Positions 35,841-47,317 of a DNA stretch of 64,000 nucleotides are shown here, piece after piece. The notes under the pieces are model-generated. The model did no database searches and was not told the origin of the DNA. It worked only from the letters and a program-made list of their open reading frames with translations. The stretch covers positions 129,607-193,606 of the forward strand of contig MEHQ01004424.1 in assembly GCA_008828725.1 (NCBI GenBank). The letters run 5' to 3'. A program made the translations under genes and the position numbers. Each line of letters opens with the position of its first letter. The stretch's first letter is position 1. This DNA is from Saccharina japonica. Its lineage: Eukaryota; Sar; Phaeophyceae; Laminariales; Laminariaceae.

Positions 35841-36574
35841 GTATATACTTCGTATATACACACGAGTGCTGCGGCGAGGTTTGTACAGCATTCTATCGTG
35901 GCTCATCCACCGTGGCCGTGAACCTTCAAAGCGTCGGGCTCAGACATCAGACCCCCCCCCTAGCTTTGGGACTCGCAGTCCCTCCATTTTTCTTCCAAGT
36001 CAAATACCAAGCTGTACGATGCGATACTCGCAGTAACCGGTAAACAAGCGCTTGCTTGCTCATTCGTCCCTGTGTACCGCGGCTTCCAAACCTACCGTAT
36101 CACAGCATCGCATAGTATATACCTGGTACTGTACTGGTATATCGTAGCGCCATTTTGGGGGCTTCTTCGCTACGAACGTACCAGTGAGTACTTTAGTATC
36201 GTGCAAGCAAAACACCGCCGAATCCGGAAAAACAAAAACCGTTTTACAAAAAAAAAAAACGAACTTCAAGTTGGCCGAAATACTAAAAGAAATGTCCAAC
36301 GGCCAAAATAATTGAGAACATCATGCGTTCCGTACAACAGGAAAACATACGCTTGAGCAGGCCTGAGCAACTTCGTTGTCGCAAACGAGCGCTCGAGCGC
36401 ACTCAGCCCGAAAACCACCGGGCATTCAAGAGACAGGACGCTCCCACACAGCCCTCCAGGAGGCGCGAGGCCTCGGGCCCGAGGGTACTGCACCACGAGA
36501 ACGCGGAACTGGCCAAAATCTGCCCTACAATCCGCTTCAGAGCGACCCGACGACAAATCATTGCGCTACTATTT
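35841..36574. other. Spacer with no recognised feature
   Basis: No gene was recognised. If the F-box-like exon at 36682-37107 belongs to a longer gene on the minus strand, its later exons may lie here, but none could be identified. Confidence 0.3.
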
Positions 36575-36665
36575 GTTGTGCCGCTGCTGCTGCTACTGCT
36601 GCTACTGCTGCTACTGCTGCTACTGTCGCCGTCGCCGCTGCTGCTGCTGCTGCTGCTGCTGCTGA
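36575..36665 (-). repeat. CTG/CAG-rich microsatellite
   Basis: Interrupted CTG triplets on the plus strand, read as AGC on the minus strand. They continue the frame of the exon at 36682-37107 as poly-Ser, but a GTAAGT donor lies before them, so they are probably intronic. Confidence 0.8.
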
Positions 36666-36681
36666 ACTTGGCCCCACTTAC

Positions 36682-37107
36682 CCGTGAGTGTGATCGTCCC
36701 GCCCCTTGACCATCCGATGCAGCGGGGCGTGTTGCCGCGTCGCGCAGGTGCAGGGCGCAGCTCTCCGCTCTCGACACCAAGCTGTTGTACGACGCGAAAG
36801 TCGCGTTTTGCTCCGGGTGGTGGTGGTGGTGGTGGCTGTAGTCGTCCGCCAAGTATCGGCACGACAGCAGAACGCCCTGGAGCTTGCCAGGAGCCAGCAG
36901 CGCGGCCAGGGACTCGGACGTCATCGGCGGAAGATCCCGCCCGATGGCGGCGTCGACCACGCTGCACCAGGTCCGGCTAACGCGGCGGCACTCTGCCCCT
37001 CCCACCACCGGCAGCGGTAGCTGTGGCAAACAACCTGCTCCAGCTGGTTTTTTGTCGAGGCTGTCCACGTATTCTATGACAACGCTGAGTACGTTTTCAA
37101 GCATCAT
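36682..37107 (-). CDS. Candidate first exon of an F-box-like protein
   Basis: The frame starts MMLENVLSVVIEYVDSLDKK and continues with GGAECRRVSRTWCSVVDAA. This resembles the F-box pattern of a hydrophobic helix, Asp-Leu-type turn and (C/A)xxVSRxW. A six-His tract follows. The exon ends in frame at a GTAAGT donor (36681-36676). No later exon was found, so the protein is incomplete. F-box proteins recruit substrates to SCF ubiquitin ligases, but I hold this only as a weak family guess. The gene lies downstream of, and on the same strand as, the GH81 gene. Confidence 0.4.
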
Positions 37108-38487
37108 CGCGTCCGCGTATCAACGGGACAGGGACCCACCCCGAGCAGCACGCGCGAGACAGCTCTCGGCTTTACCGTGCAGGCGGACGTCAAGTTCGAA
37201 GATTGAAAGCCAAGGGAGTGGTACCATTGATCTACGCGAGCGGTGCGGCGTTGTGGCATTGCTCTCGAGTCTCGAGAGAAACGCGAACGAGGTGCTTGTA
37301 CTCGTACGTACGTTCCAACTATATCCGAAAATATAAGATATTTTTCATATTAATAGTTGATACAAAATGATCATTATATTATCGGACATATGGGTACGTA
37401 ATTTTGAAATGATTTTTTCAAATATTTTCACTCGTTTCCTATTGGTCAAGGTCGAAATCCGGAACACTTTGGTACCGGTACCACAAGTCTTCTGTCTCCA
37501 TCTTCCATCGTCTATTCCGTCGACGCAATGCGCTCCCAAGCATTCACTGGCAGTTTCACGCCCTGGGTAAGAGGCAATAGGAGACTCATCCTTTACGTAC
37601 TTTCCCGAAGGCAGCCTTTCATGAACCTTTCCCGCAGCAAACGTTGCTGTCTTGCTGTACAGCAGCAGTGTATGCGCTTGGTATTGTTGTGTACAGAAGT
37701 AGGTTGCATCATGTACCAGAGCAACTGAAGTTCTTAGGTACAGCAGCAGCGCTGATCTCAAACGAAGCATGATAAGGATAGGATGAGGCTCTCTCTACGA
37801 AGTCGCTTTGGAGATGAATGGACCGCAATATGCAGGGCTTGGAGAGTCTCGCGATGTAGAAAACTTGACGTAGCGAAGTCAAACTGATGCCTGGTATGAT
37901 GGCTTTTTACTAGGAGAAAAAAAAAATCTTAGCAAGAAATCCATCCATCTCGGCAAGATCTCGGTGCCAAAATACTCGTAGATGATGAGTGCGCGATGTC
38001 TCGACGTTGATCGAGCGCATGAACGGAGACTTCGAACGAAGGCATTCGGAGCTGGGTAAATGAGGGTAGCCCCCTTGGCCCGTCACGCCTACAAATGAGG
38101 CATAATCTCGAGGGGTCCCAACAGTTTTGATAAGACTATACAGTACATTCAAGTCATTAAAGTCAGTGTGTGTACGCACCCAGCAGGGGCAGGAAGGACA
38201 TGTTTATCTCTCGTTTTTTTACCAGAGGCTGCCAGAGGTGATAAAAAAAAATCAAAAAATGAATTATGCCCTCATCATGAGAATGTGTACTACAGTTAGC
38301 AGTTTGAATGTATGTGTAGTGTCACACCGGCGGCTAAAAACAAGCCCCCCAAATGCTGCTCGGATCACGTCTCACACATACGAGCAATTTCGTCGAGGGC
38401 TTCCAGCTGCTTCGTCACGCGTCCATGATGACTGATGACTATCTCAGCCTCGACGTTGCAAGACTATATATACTTCTCTTCGGACCT
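37108..38487. other. Intergenic, nothing recognised
   Basis: This lies between the F-box-like exon and the tRNA-derived repeat. Only short frames without family resemblance were seen. Confidence 0.35.
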
Positions 38488-38885
38488 CGGGCTTTGATCG
38501 CCAGCCCTGAACTCTGTTAAGAAGGCATTAGCCCGTTGGGCTACTGGTAAAAGGGTAACCAATCCCCCACCCAACCTATGAGCCTTATAACACTCTCCCC
38601 CCCTTCAGAACAGCAGGGTCTTTGGTCTCCGCATGGGGCCGTACGTGCCTAGGCCGAAGTTCTTAACAATCTCAGGGGGCCCAAGGAAGAGTGTTTTTCA
38701 GGCTCTAGAGATGAGGAAATTAGATTTTCTTTAAAAAGCGTTTTCATGGTGGTCGTGAGATCCGAACCCACGACCACTACAACAAGCCATGTCCTGCCGT
38801 CGATGCCATTTGTTAAGGCATTAGTCCCTTGGGCTACTGGTAAAAGGCTAACCAATCCCCCACCCAATCTAAGCCTTATAACAAC
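38488..38885 (-). repeat. tRNA-derived repeat (SINE-like), one and a half units
   Basis: On the minus strand a head beginning near TTATAAGGCTTAGATTGGGT is followed by CCAGTAGCCCAAGGGACTAA (D-arm or A-box-like). Then comes GTGGGTTCGGATCTCAC, a good T-arm with 5-bp stem and a GGTTCGGAT B-box. After a body with a G-run, the head repeats (38488-38600) without the T-arm. It reads as a tRNA-derived SINE followed by a truncated second unit. No clean anticodon arm was found, so a functional tRNA is unlikely. Confidence 0.5.
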
Positions 38886-39542
38886 TCCTCCCGCCGCGTT
38901 TCACGGTTGACGAGAGGCAAACGTACAAAAAAGTGCATCGTACGTAACGGCTCACAAAAAAAAACGGTCGTCTTTGAGCATCGTCGCCTCGCATTAAAAA
39001 ACGCGAAAAGCGAAAAAACACGGTGTGATTGAGTGCTGCGATGGGTGGGGGGGGGGGGTTTGCATATTCACCGTCGCCACGTATTGTGATTGTCCACCAC
39101 AAATAAAATCGTTGGCATCACACACGCTTTGGCTCTACTGCTATTACGACCCTAGGGCGGTTCAAAAAAACAATCCCGCCTCTCACTGCTGTCCGTCGGT
39201 GACCCATACGTGCCGAGACATGATGGTATTGGGTGGCAGTGGCTCATCGCAACGCGGCGAGAAAACAGTATGTATATCTACTCCATGCAGAGGCCAGCGC
39301 CATGGGTGAGGTACTATTCAACAACGCCAACAGGGCAACCCTGACCGCGCGTGCAGTGCACATGGACATCTCGTCAAAACAAAGTAGACGTGAACCAAAA
39401 GTAACACCTTCTAAACCCCGCTCGAAACCATGAAAGACACACAATCAATAGGATAACGCCTGCTGGGCGCGCGCTTTCCGGACGTGTAAGCAGGTACCAC
39501 GAGGACCGGCCACAACAGAAAAAAAACACGCAATATCTGCCA
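38886..39542. other. 3' flank of the GH81 gene
   Basis: This lies downstream of the glucanase stop on the minus strand and probably includes its 3' UTR. No other gene was recognised. Confidence 0.4.
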
Positions 39543-42500
39543 CTAACTGCAGCACTCCAACATCGTCCCGTCCGGTGCAGGGCAGCAGTCGCCCCCGAGG
39601 GAAGCGCAGCCGGGATGGCTCGAGCACGCCCGCTCGTCCCCGCCCGGCGCTTCCGGCGATGACGAGTTGCCGGTGGACACGCTGGGAACGTGGTTGGCAC
39701 CGCAGCACCCTAAGTAAGTTCCTCCTGCCGTGGGGCAACAGGTACCCTCTAGCTTCAGCGTCAAACACCTGCGGGTCAGGGCCGTGGAGTTCGGGTTAGG
39801 ATTCGGGCGGAGCAAGAGATAAAAAGAGGACGCGCCGTGAAATAAAAAAAAGACGGCAGGGTTTTGTAACACCGGAGGCGCCTGCCCACGGTCGGTTGCC
39901 AACAGTTGCAAAGGCTTCGGACATAGAAGCATGCAGGCAGGCGGTTCCCTGTGCTTTCTCAAAAGCCCAGCATATTGTCCATCGCTGCGATGCAATTCGC
40001 TCTGGCGTAAGCCTACCAGCCCGCGCGGGTTGGTTATTCCACCGCAGGGCGCATGAAAACGTATCGTTAACGGGCCTCGTCCACAAAAGAACACAATAAG
40101 GTGGGGGGGGGTTATATCCTCGCACTCAAAAGGTTCTCAGCACATGCCAGACCTCAGAAGCGACACAGGCATGACACGCTGCTGTTCTAGGGGCGCCGGT
40201 CACTCGTGGACACGGCAGGGCACACCATCACGCCACGCAGTCGTGCCCCAATTTTGTTATGACATCGCCGTGTCCGGTTGTCGGCCGGCTCTATATTATA
40301 CTGCCGCTGGAACTGGGCTGCCAAGACCTAAAGAGCCTCTTTTTTCAATGTGCGATAGGTGGTTCCTTTGTTTTACCACCCCCGCCCACTCCCGTCCGTG
40401 TGCCCCCCCACCGCCGCGAACGAGCCTTAAACAACAATCAACGAAAGCCGTATTGTGATCAACTATCTCCCATCTTAAGTCTACTAAGTTTGATGGTACT
40501 CATCCCTCCACCGCCGCCCATGTTCCCTTGGGCCCCCTTCTTCGGCTCACCCTTCGTTCGAGCTGCAAAGAGCCTGAGGATCGACGTTCTTGTCTTTGGG
40601 GCTCTCCGGCGACGTTGCCTGCTCGCAGCATGACAGCATCTCCCCCGACACCGAAGGACAGCACAGGCCCGTCTTCAGGTTCAACGCCAAGCACTGAGGG
40701 TTTGAGGAGCAAGCCGACGGGCCCTTAGAAAAAGCGAGAAAAAAAAAGGACACAAATAGCGAGCGCGAAGAGGAGAGAAACGAAAGCGGTTCGGTTCAGT
40801 TATAACCGATTTTCGTTCTTGACATCCACCCACGGCTGTGATTGGTTGATCTCCATCCGAATTGGTTTGTGCTTGCCTGCACACACGGCCAATAAATGTG
40901 CGCTCGAATTATATGAGGGAGGGGGGGGGGTGTACTCATGTCGTGCACGGCCGTAGTCGTATGACCATAGACCCTCGCATCCCTACAATGCCGGGACGGA
41001 GCACGTTGGGTTTTCACCAACCAGGCAGACATTGCTTGCACCAAGCGCGAAGCGCCGTGAGGTATTGGGCGAGTCGCATGGAGGGTGAGCTGCACCCTGC
41101 TAAGAATCGCCTGTGAGGCGGACTTGCATATGGACGACAGCCTCCAATGAATTGATTTAATTTATGGTGTCCACTTCCAGAGACAGCAATGGGTATTACT
41201 ATGTATCTGCCTCGTGAGTGCCTTACCATACACACACTACGTGATACGGTCATCCCCCTTGTGCAGAGTTGAGGTTATCAACCCCGCGTAAATTATCTAG
41301 GGGGGGGAGGGCAGCAACCAGGGTATAGGCATTGCGCGTTACCAGTCCACCATACCGAACATCGAAGGCGGCTTGGTCGGGAGAGGTACTGCACAGGGCT
41401 ACGCCGGCTGTGCTCAAGCCGACCAGCGACTCCAACAGATAGGGAGTGAAATACGGCGGTAGACCGGGAGAGAGCGAAAGGAAGAAAGACGAAAACCGAG
41501 ACACACGAGGAGGCAGCGCGAAAAAACAATCCAAGTCCGTGGTTCCGTTGGTGTATCTTTATATCGCTCGTCCGCAACACGTTTCGATCGGGGAGAACCT
41601 GAGAACGCAAGCTCCATGGCAGTAGATACGACGGCAGGGTGCTGCAAAATACGTCCACCCTGCTCTTCAATAAGCGCCTGCGTATGACGGAGGGCCTCAT
41701 GTACCTTGACACGAAACCCTCCTCTCAGCCCCCCAAAATGTACAGCTTTGCACCGAAAAAACACCTGACCGCAGTGGCAGCGAGCGCATCGCACCGTACC
41801 GTGTACATGGGGAATTCCGTAGCGCGGGCGTATGTACCGTCCGGTGGCAGCACTGGTCAACATTTTCCTTGTTACACGACGGGGATAAACCTACGCACAG
41901 CACTCACCCATAAAAAAACGATAAGAGGATAAAATAAATATGTTCAAATCGGCAGGCAATTAATACCTCGGGAATACCATCTCCGCTCGGGCAGCAACCC
42001 AGCCAGCCACCGTCCGCCGCCGGACAGCACAACTTTTCCTGCGTCAGTCCCTACAATGCACGGCAGGCGTTCCAGTGAGCAGGGCGGGGCAGGCGCGGGG
42101 AGTAATACCGAGGGATAGGGAGTACCACGTCAATAACCTCCGGAGAAGGAAGAAAGGGCGGCGCGGGTGCGCTCCCCACGTTGGTCAACCAAACACGATT
42201 TTTAGCAGGACAGCCCATTGGAAACCCCCCAGAGAGGGCATTTCGGACTGCCACCCTCTGGCGGAAGTACACGACAACCTATGCAGGAAAGAAAAAACCC
42301 GAGACCACTCCTTCATATCACGAACTCACTAGAAAATCGAAGGCGCGGGGGGGTTGGGGGGGTCGGCCGGCTCCCTTTCGACCTCCGGAATAATAAATCG
42401 GGCAATACCCTTGAGACCTTTTTGTCCCGGGACATAGCACGAAACCTGGTGAAATTGGACAGCAGAGCAAACTACTACGTACAAGCAGCAGCACCAGCAG

Positions 42501-45500
42501 TGTATTTGCGAGCTATGCACAGCCGGAACATCGAAAGGAGCAAGCTTCTATGGTGGTCGGTGTACCGCTCGAATGTGAAAGCGCGCTCGCCGCAAATATA
42601 CAACTGCGGCCATCGCCATCGAATTATACGGGAGCGCGCAAAGTTTCCTGCTCCCGAAATCGCCACTGCCGTCTCAGCACGAAACACAACAGGGAAAAAA
42701 ATGGGACTCAGTCTGGGGAGTACGGGGCGCCCTCACCCTTGCGTTGCAAGCAGAATTGGCCGCGCACTGCGCCTGAACCTTGACCTCCGATTTGAAGGCG
42801 GTTTCATTATATGCTTCCATTGCTGTGGCCGACGGCAACCACGAAAGGGGAGCGGAAGAGCAAGCGACAGTCACCAGGAGGTAGGTGGAGGGCGGGGGGG
42901 GGGGGGGGGGGGGCAGGGGCAAGGACATGATACCTTCAAAGGGTATGAGGCGGCTCTAACTTCGTATAAACGGGGGAGGGGGGACTGAGCAATTTTCACC
43001 GAGTTATGCTTGACAACTAAGGAGCTGTGCTCAACAGGAGGAACCTTAGAAGGCACAACTTTCGCGCGACCTAACGCAACGCGAGGCTCCCATGCAAAAC
43101 CTGTGAGGCAAGAGAAGCAAACCAGAGCGGCTACGTTCAGCAGTAGCAAACAAAAGAAACGCAGTTTACGAAATATCAAACGTTTCGTCGGCCGTTACCT
43201 CCTTGCGGTCGAGTTGCTATCCAGTACAGGCTGTTGGTCTTGGAATTTCCTGCATCGAATACCTCGATCTCGGTGATGTTCGCCCACGCCTCCACGGGGA
43301 GGACCACCGCCCCGGCGAGGGACACGAAGCCGGCCCACTGCGGGCCTAAAGAGCGCACAAAGAGGTGCAGAGGTGCAGAAAAAAATAAGTCTACAAATGA
43401 AAAGGGGACTAAAACAGGTCAGTGGGGGGGCGGGGAAGGGGGAGAGGTGTGGCAACTCATAATCTGCATTCCTCAGCCTTTTCGTCAATGGCCGTGCAGT
43501 CCAGGTAGGTAAGTCGTAAGCTTGCGGATTCTGCCGGTGGTATTCCCGATGGTGGCGGAAACAGGAGTGGAAAACCGATCGGGCGACAGAGATACCCCCC
43601 CTCATTTCCTTCTTCCCTCCTTCTCTCTCTCCCTCCCTCCCTCCCTCCCTCCCTCCCTCCCTCCTTCCCTCTGTGAGCTCAAAACTTATCCGGAACAGAC
43701 AGAAGAATCCGCTGCGTACGACGGCAGATGGGTGGCGGGGGCGGCAGCGAGGAAGAAACGCACCTAGGTCGCGATTGTCGAACGCGGTCTCCAGGACCGG
43801 CCACTCTTGCTCCATGAAATCCCGCCCCAAGAGCTCCTCGGTGATGGGCGTGAAAGGGAGCATATTGATGCAATGGACGAACTCCACGTTATCACCAAAC
43901 CTGTTGGTGTCGACAACACCATAGAAATACGGTGCGTACGCCCACGACAGACATACGAGCACCACGGTGAGCGGCGGCGGCGGGGGCGGCGGTAGCGGCA
44001 ATGGAGGCACAAGGTTGGGGGGGGGGGGGCACCAATTTTATGGCATGCCCGTGGCCGAAAAAATACACACGGGGTTGGCGGGGGGGGAAGGGGGGGCAAA
44101 AGGTGGGGGGGGGGGGCACCAATTTTATGGCATGCCCGTGGCCGAAAAAATACACACGGGGTTGGCGGGGGGGGAAGGGGGGGCAAAAGGTGGGGGGGGG
44201 GGGGCACTCATGTTCATGCATGGCCGTAGTCGTAAGAATACACACAGGGTTGAGCGAGGCGGAATGGGGCGTGAGCAAGCGTGCGGGTTGTCACGGTTCC
44301 TGCGCCGTCGCCGTATCCCAGCTTGCATTCTCTAATATAGCCAATTATCCGAAAGACGGCCAGAAGCCCAAAAAACAAACTTGTTTAAAAAACCTTTTCC
44401 TACATTAAACTAATATATTTTAGAGAATAGAAAGCAAAAATTCCCGATAATTCTCCCAGATTTATCAGAAGTTCAACGGATAAGTTTTGTTGTGGTATAG
44501 ATTAAACTGCGCGGTTGTCGTTTTAGTCGGAGGACTCACCGTGCGGAAAGGCGACAATCGAAAATGGCGCTTGCCGTAAATGCCGCAGAGTAAAGTGACG
44601 GAGAAGGAAAATCGGAGGGTGCATACGGGTGCAGAGGTGGGAACCGAATGCAGCAACACGAGGCAGCCCAAAAAAAAAAACAAGTACGTACACCATCGAA
44701 AGAGGGCTAACACTGCCCAAGGCAGACACACGACTACCGATAGCTGCGGATTGGCCGCCACATAACATGATGGAGGCTGCCGACAACGACACCATCGCTC
44801 CTCCCGGCGGCAAGAAAAAACTGTCCGCACGGCGCAGGTCTCAGCGAGTATGCCAGGCGGCCTCGAGGGGGAAGCAAACCAAACACGATCCGAAGCGCCT
44901 TTACACCTGCCTCCGCCGCTTATCACAGAGGAAGTGAAGTAAGCAAGCACGCAAGCCGCCCATCCTGAAACGTGCGGGAGGGGGTGAAAATACTTTCCAG
45001 TATTGTGGAATTTCTTGCAGCGACCAACGCCAACAGGTTACGGTCAAGAACAGCGAAGCGTGAGCGTTCTCCCAAACTTGACCAGGGCCTCCCGCCTGCC
45101 TCTTACCACGTCAGCTGCACCGCCTCAAGCGACGCCACCATTCCAACCATACGGCGGGACGAAAAGAACGAGTCGTAAACCTGTGCATCAACGAAAACAA
45201 GGACAGACCAAGGGGCGGAGGTAAGTCGGGGGGGGGGGGGGGGGTACTCATTTGCTGCTTGCCTTAGTCATTTGACCATTGACCACGCATCCCTTTCGAG
45301 ACGGAGGGGAGGGGGGATACCAAAGACAACACCAAATCAGCGGGCAAGGAAAAAACGCACACACCACCCCGCGACTCACAATCTGCGACACCTTCGAGCA
45401 GCGCTCGCCGGCGGCACCAGCGCGGGTGGGGCACAGGGCAAGATGACTCTTAATGCCACAGCGTCGCACGGCGTGTCTGACGAAACACGAATCATGTGCA

Positions 45501-47250
45501 AAGTCCGCTACAACGCCATAGGGGGGGGGGGGGTGTTTAAGCACGTTGCGTACGAGCTGCCGGATTGCTCTTACCGTACCTATGTCACAAACGTACCTCG
45601 GCGTCAGCTGTTGCTCTGCTCGTGAGGGCCCGAAACCACAATCGTGGTCAAATTTCGTCGAATGCTGCTGCCGTTTGCAGTGCATACTGAGTGCTGCTGT
45701 GTTCATACTTTACATTCTCGAGGTCACAAAATCGCCCGGTAGGAACAGTTTCGTTTCGAGGTTGCCATTTCCTTGTTGTTTTTCGCCAAGACGCACTCGC
45801 AGCAAAAAATGTACACGCCGTCGGACATTCCGAAGGTCAGGTGAGGTGCCACCGTAGCAGCAACGCGCACAAAAACCTTGAAACGCGGACGAGAGGGGGC
45901 AGAAAATCCAGACCAAACCATACGTCTACGCTGTCGTCTACCATCTAATTTACTTTCGTTTTATTATTTACAATATTTCGAAAACAAACAAACAAATAAA
46001 CAAACCAAAGAAACACAAGGTGGGCGGCCAGCCGCATTTGTACGCGACGTACATAGTGAAACGAAACATAGCGAGGCGTTCTCTCGCACGCACCCCGTTG
46101 TTGTCCGGCATTTGCCAGTACTTGCGCGCGCCTCGCATCTCCATCGCAAGGAGCACCCGGCCCCAGTCCCGCATGCCGGTGTCCCCGACGGCCAGCCCGA
46201 GGAGGTACACACCGTAGTAGGCATTGATGCTTTCGGAAACGCTCTCTTGGGACTTACCATCGCCCTGCGAGAACAGCCCCGAAGTCCAGCTGTGGCCATC
46301 GTAAAAGTCCTTTTCATTATTTTGACAGGGGAGACAGAAGATGGTATTGTAGAAACCGGAACAAAAAAGAACGCCGGGGGAAGTGGCAGGGTTATATAGG
46401 GCTTTCGGGTTAGTGTGCGTTATGGAATGGCGGGTTTTTAAAAAGAAGAGGGGCAGGGCGGTGGAAACGAGGGGCGGCGAGGGGGGAGGGGGGATGAAAA
46501 TTGCACTTGAGGTGCGATGGTCGAAGCATATTGCCGGGTGAATGCATTCAAGTAGAAAACCAAATGACCGTTTCAATGGATACCGAGGCGATACTTGGGA
46601 ATTGAAATCGTTTTGATAGATACAGAGGCGAGACTCGGTGATTGAATTGACTCACTTGACTCTTCTCATGGCGGGGGTGCAGTAAGCCCTTTTTCATGTA
46701 TCTATCAACAAATAGCTACTCGGTTGACGTTCAACACGATTGGCCTCCGCGGAATCGGGGAGAGGGGAAAGCAAGAAAGACGGAGGGTTCTGGGGGGGCG
46801 CGACCACAACGAAGCAGATTTGTTTTTAAACCTGCCCGAAAAAGTGACGTGAACCCGGCGAGAGCGGTTAGCACGATTGTTGCCGGGGTACTCCGTTGCA
46901 CTACAGTAGGTGCGGCATATGTATATACTAAAACGCTCGCGATTGCCTGGAGATGCAGCCGGCTATCACAACGACTTGTGTTTTACGCTACGCCCCTACG
47001 GAATGCTGCTACCAAGGAAGGAACGTCCGAGAAATCGTAGCAACGTCCCCGCGGCGTAATCAACGGAAAGGTACAGCAGAACTACCGTAAAAGTCAACGC
47101 GATAACAGCAGCGGCAAGAGCAAAAGCAAGCGAGCGACAGCGTACTGTATAGAGGGCTGGCATTGACAAACAGACTGAAAGTTGCGCGAACACTGGCAGT
47201 AACCCCAAGCCAACAACATCAGCAAGAACAGTAACAAGAACAACAACAGC

Positions 47251-47317
<67 letters not shown>

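Noticed and set aside
35644-36036. Poly-Thr/poly-Leu frame
   Set aside because: It is an artefact of the TAC microsatellite.
36403-36681. Poly-Ser extension of the F-box-like frame
   Set aside because: A GTAAGT donor comes before it, and the sequence is a CTG/CAG microsatellite.
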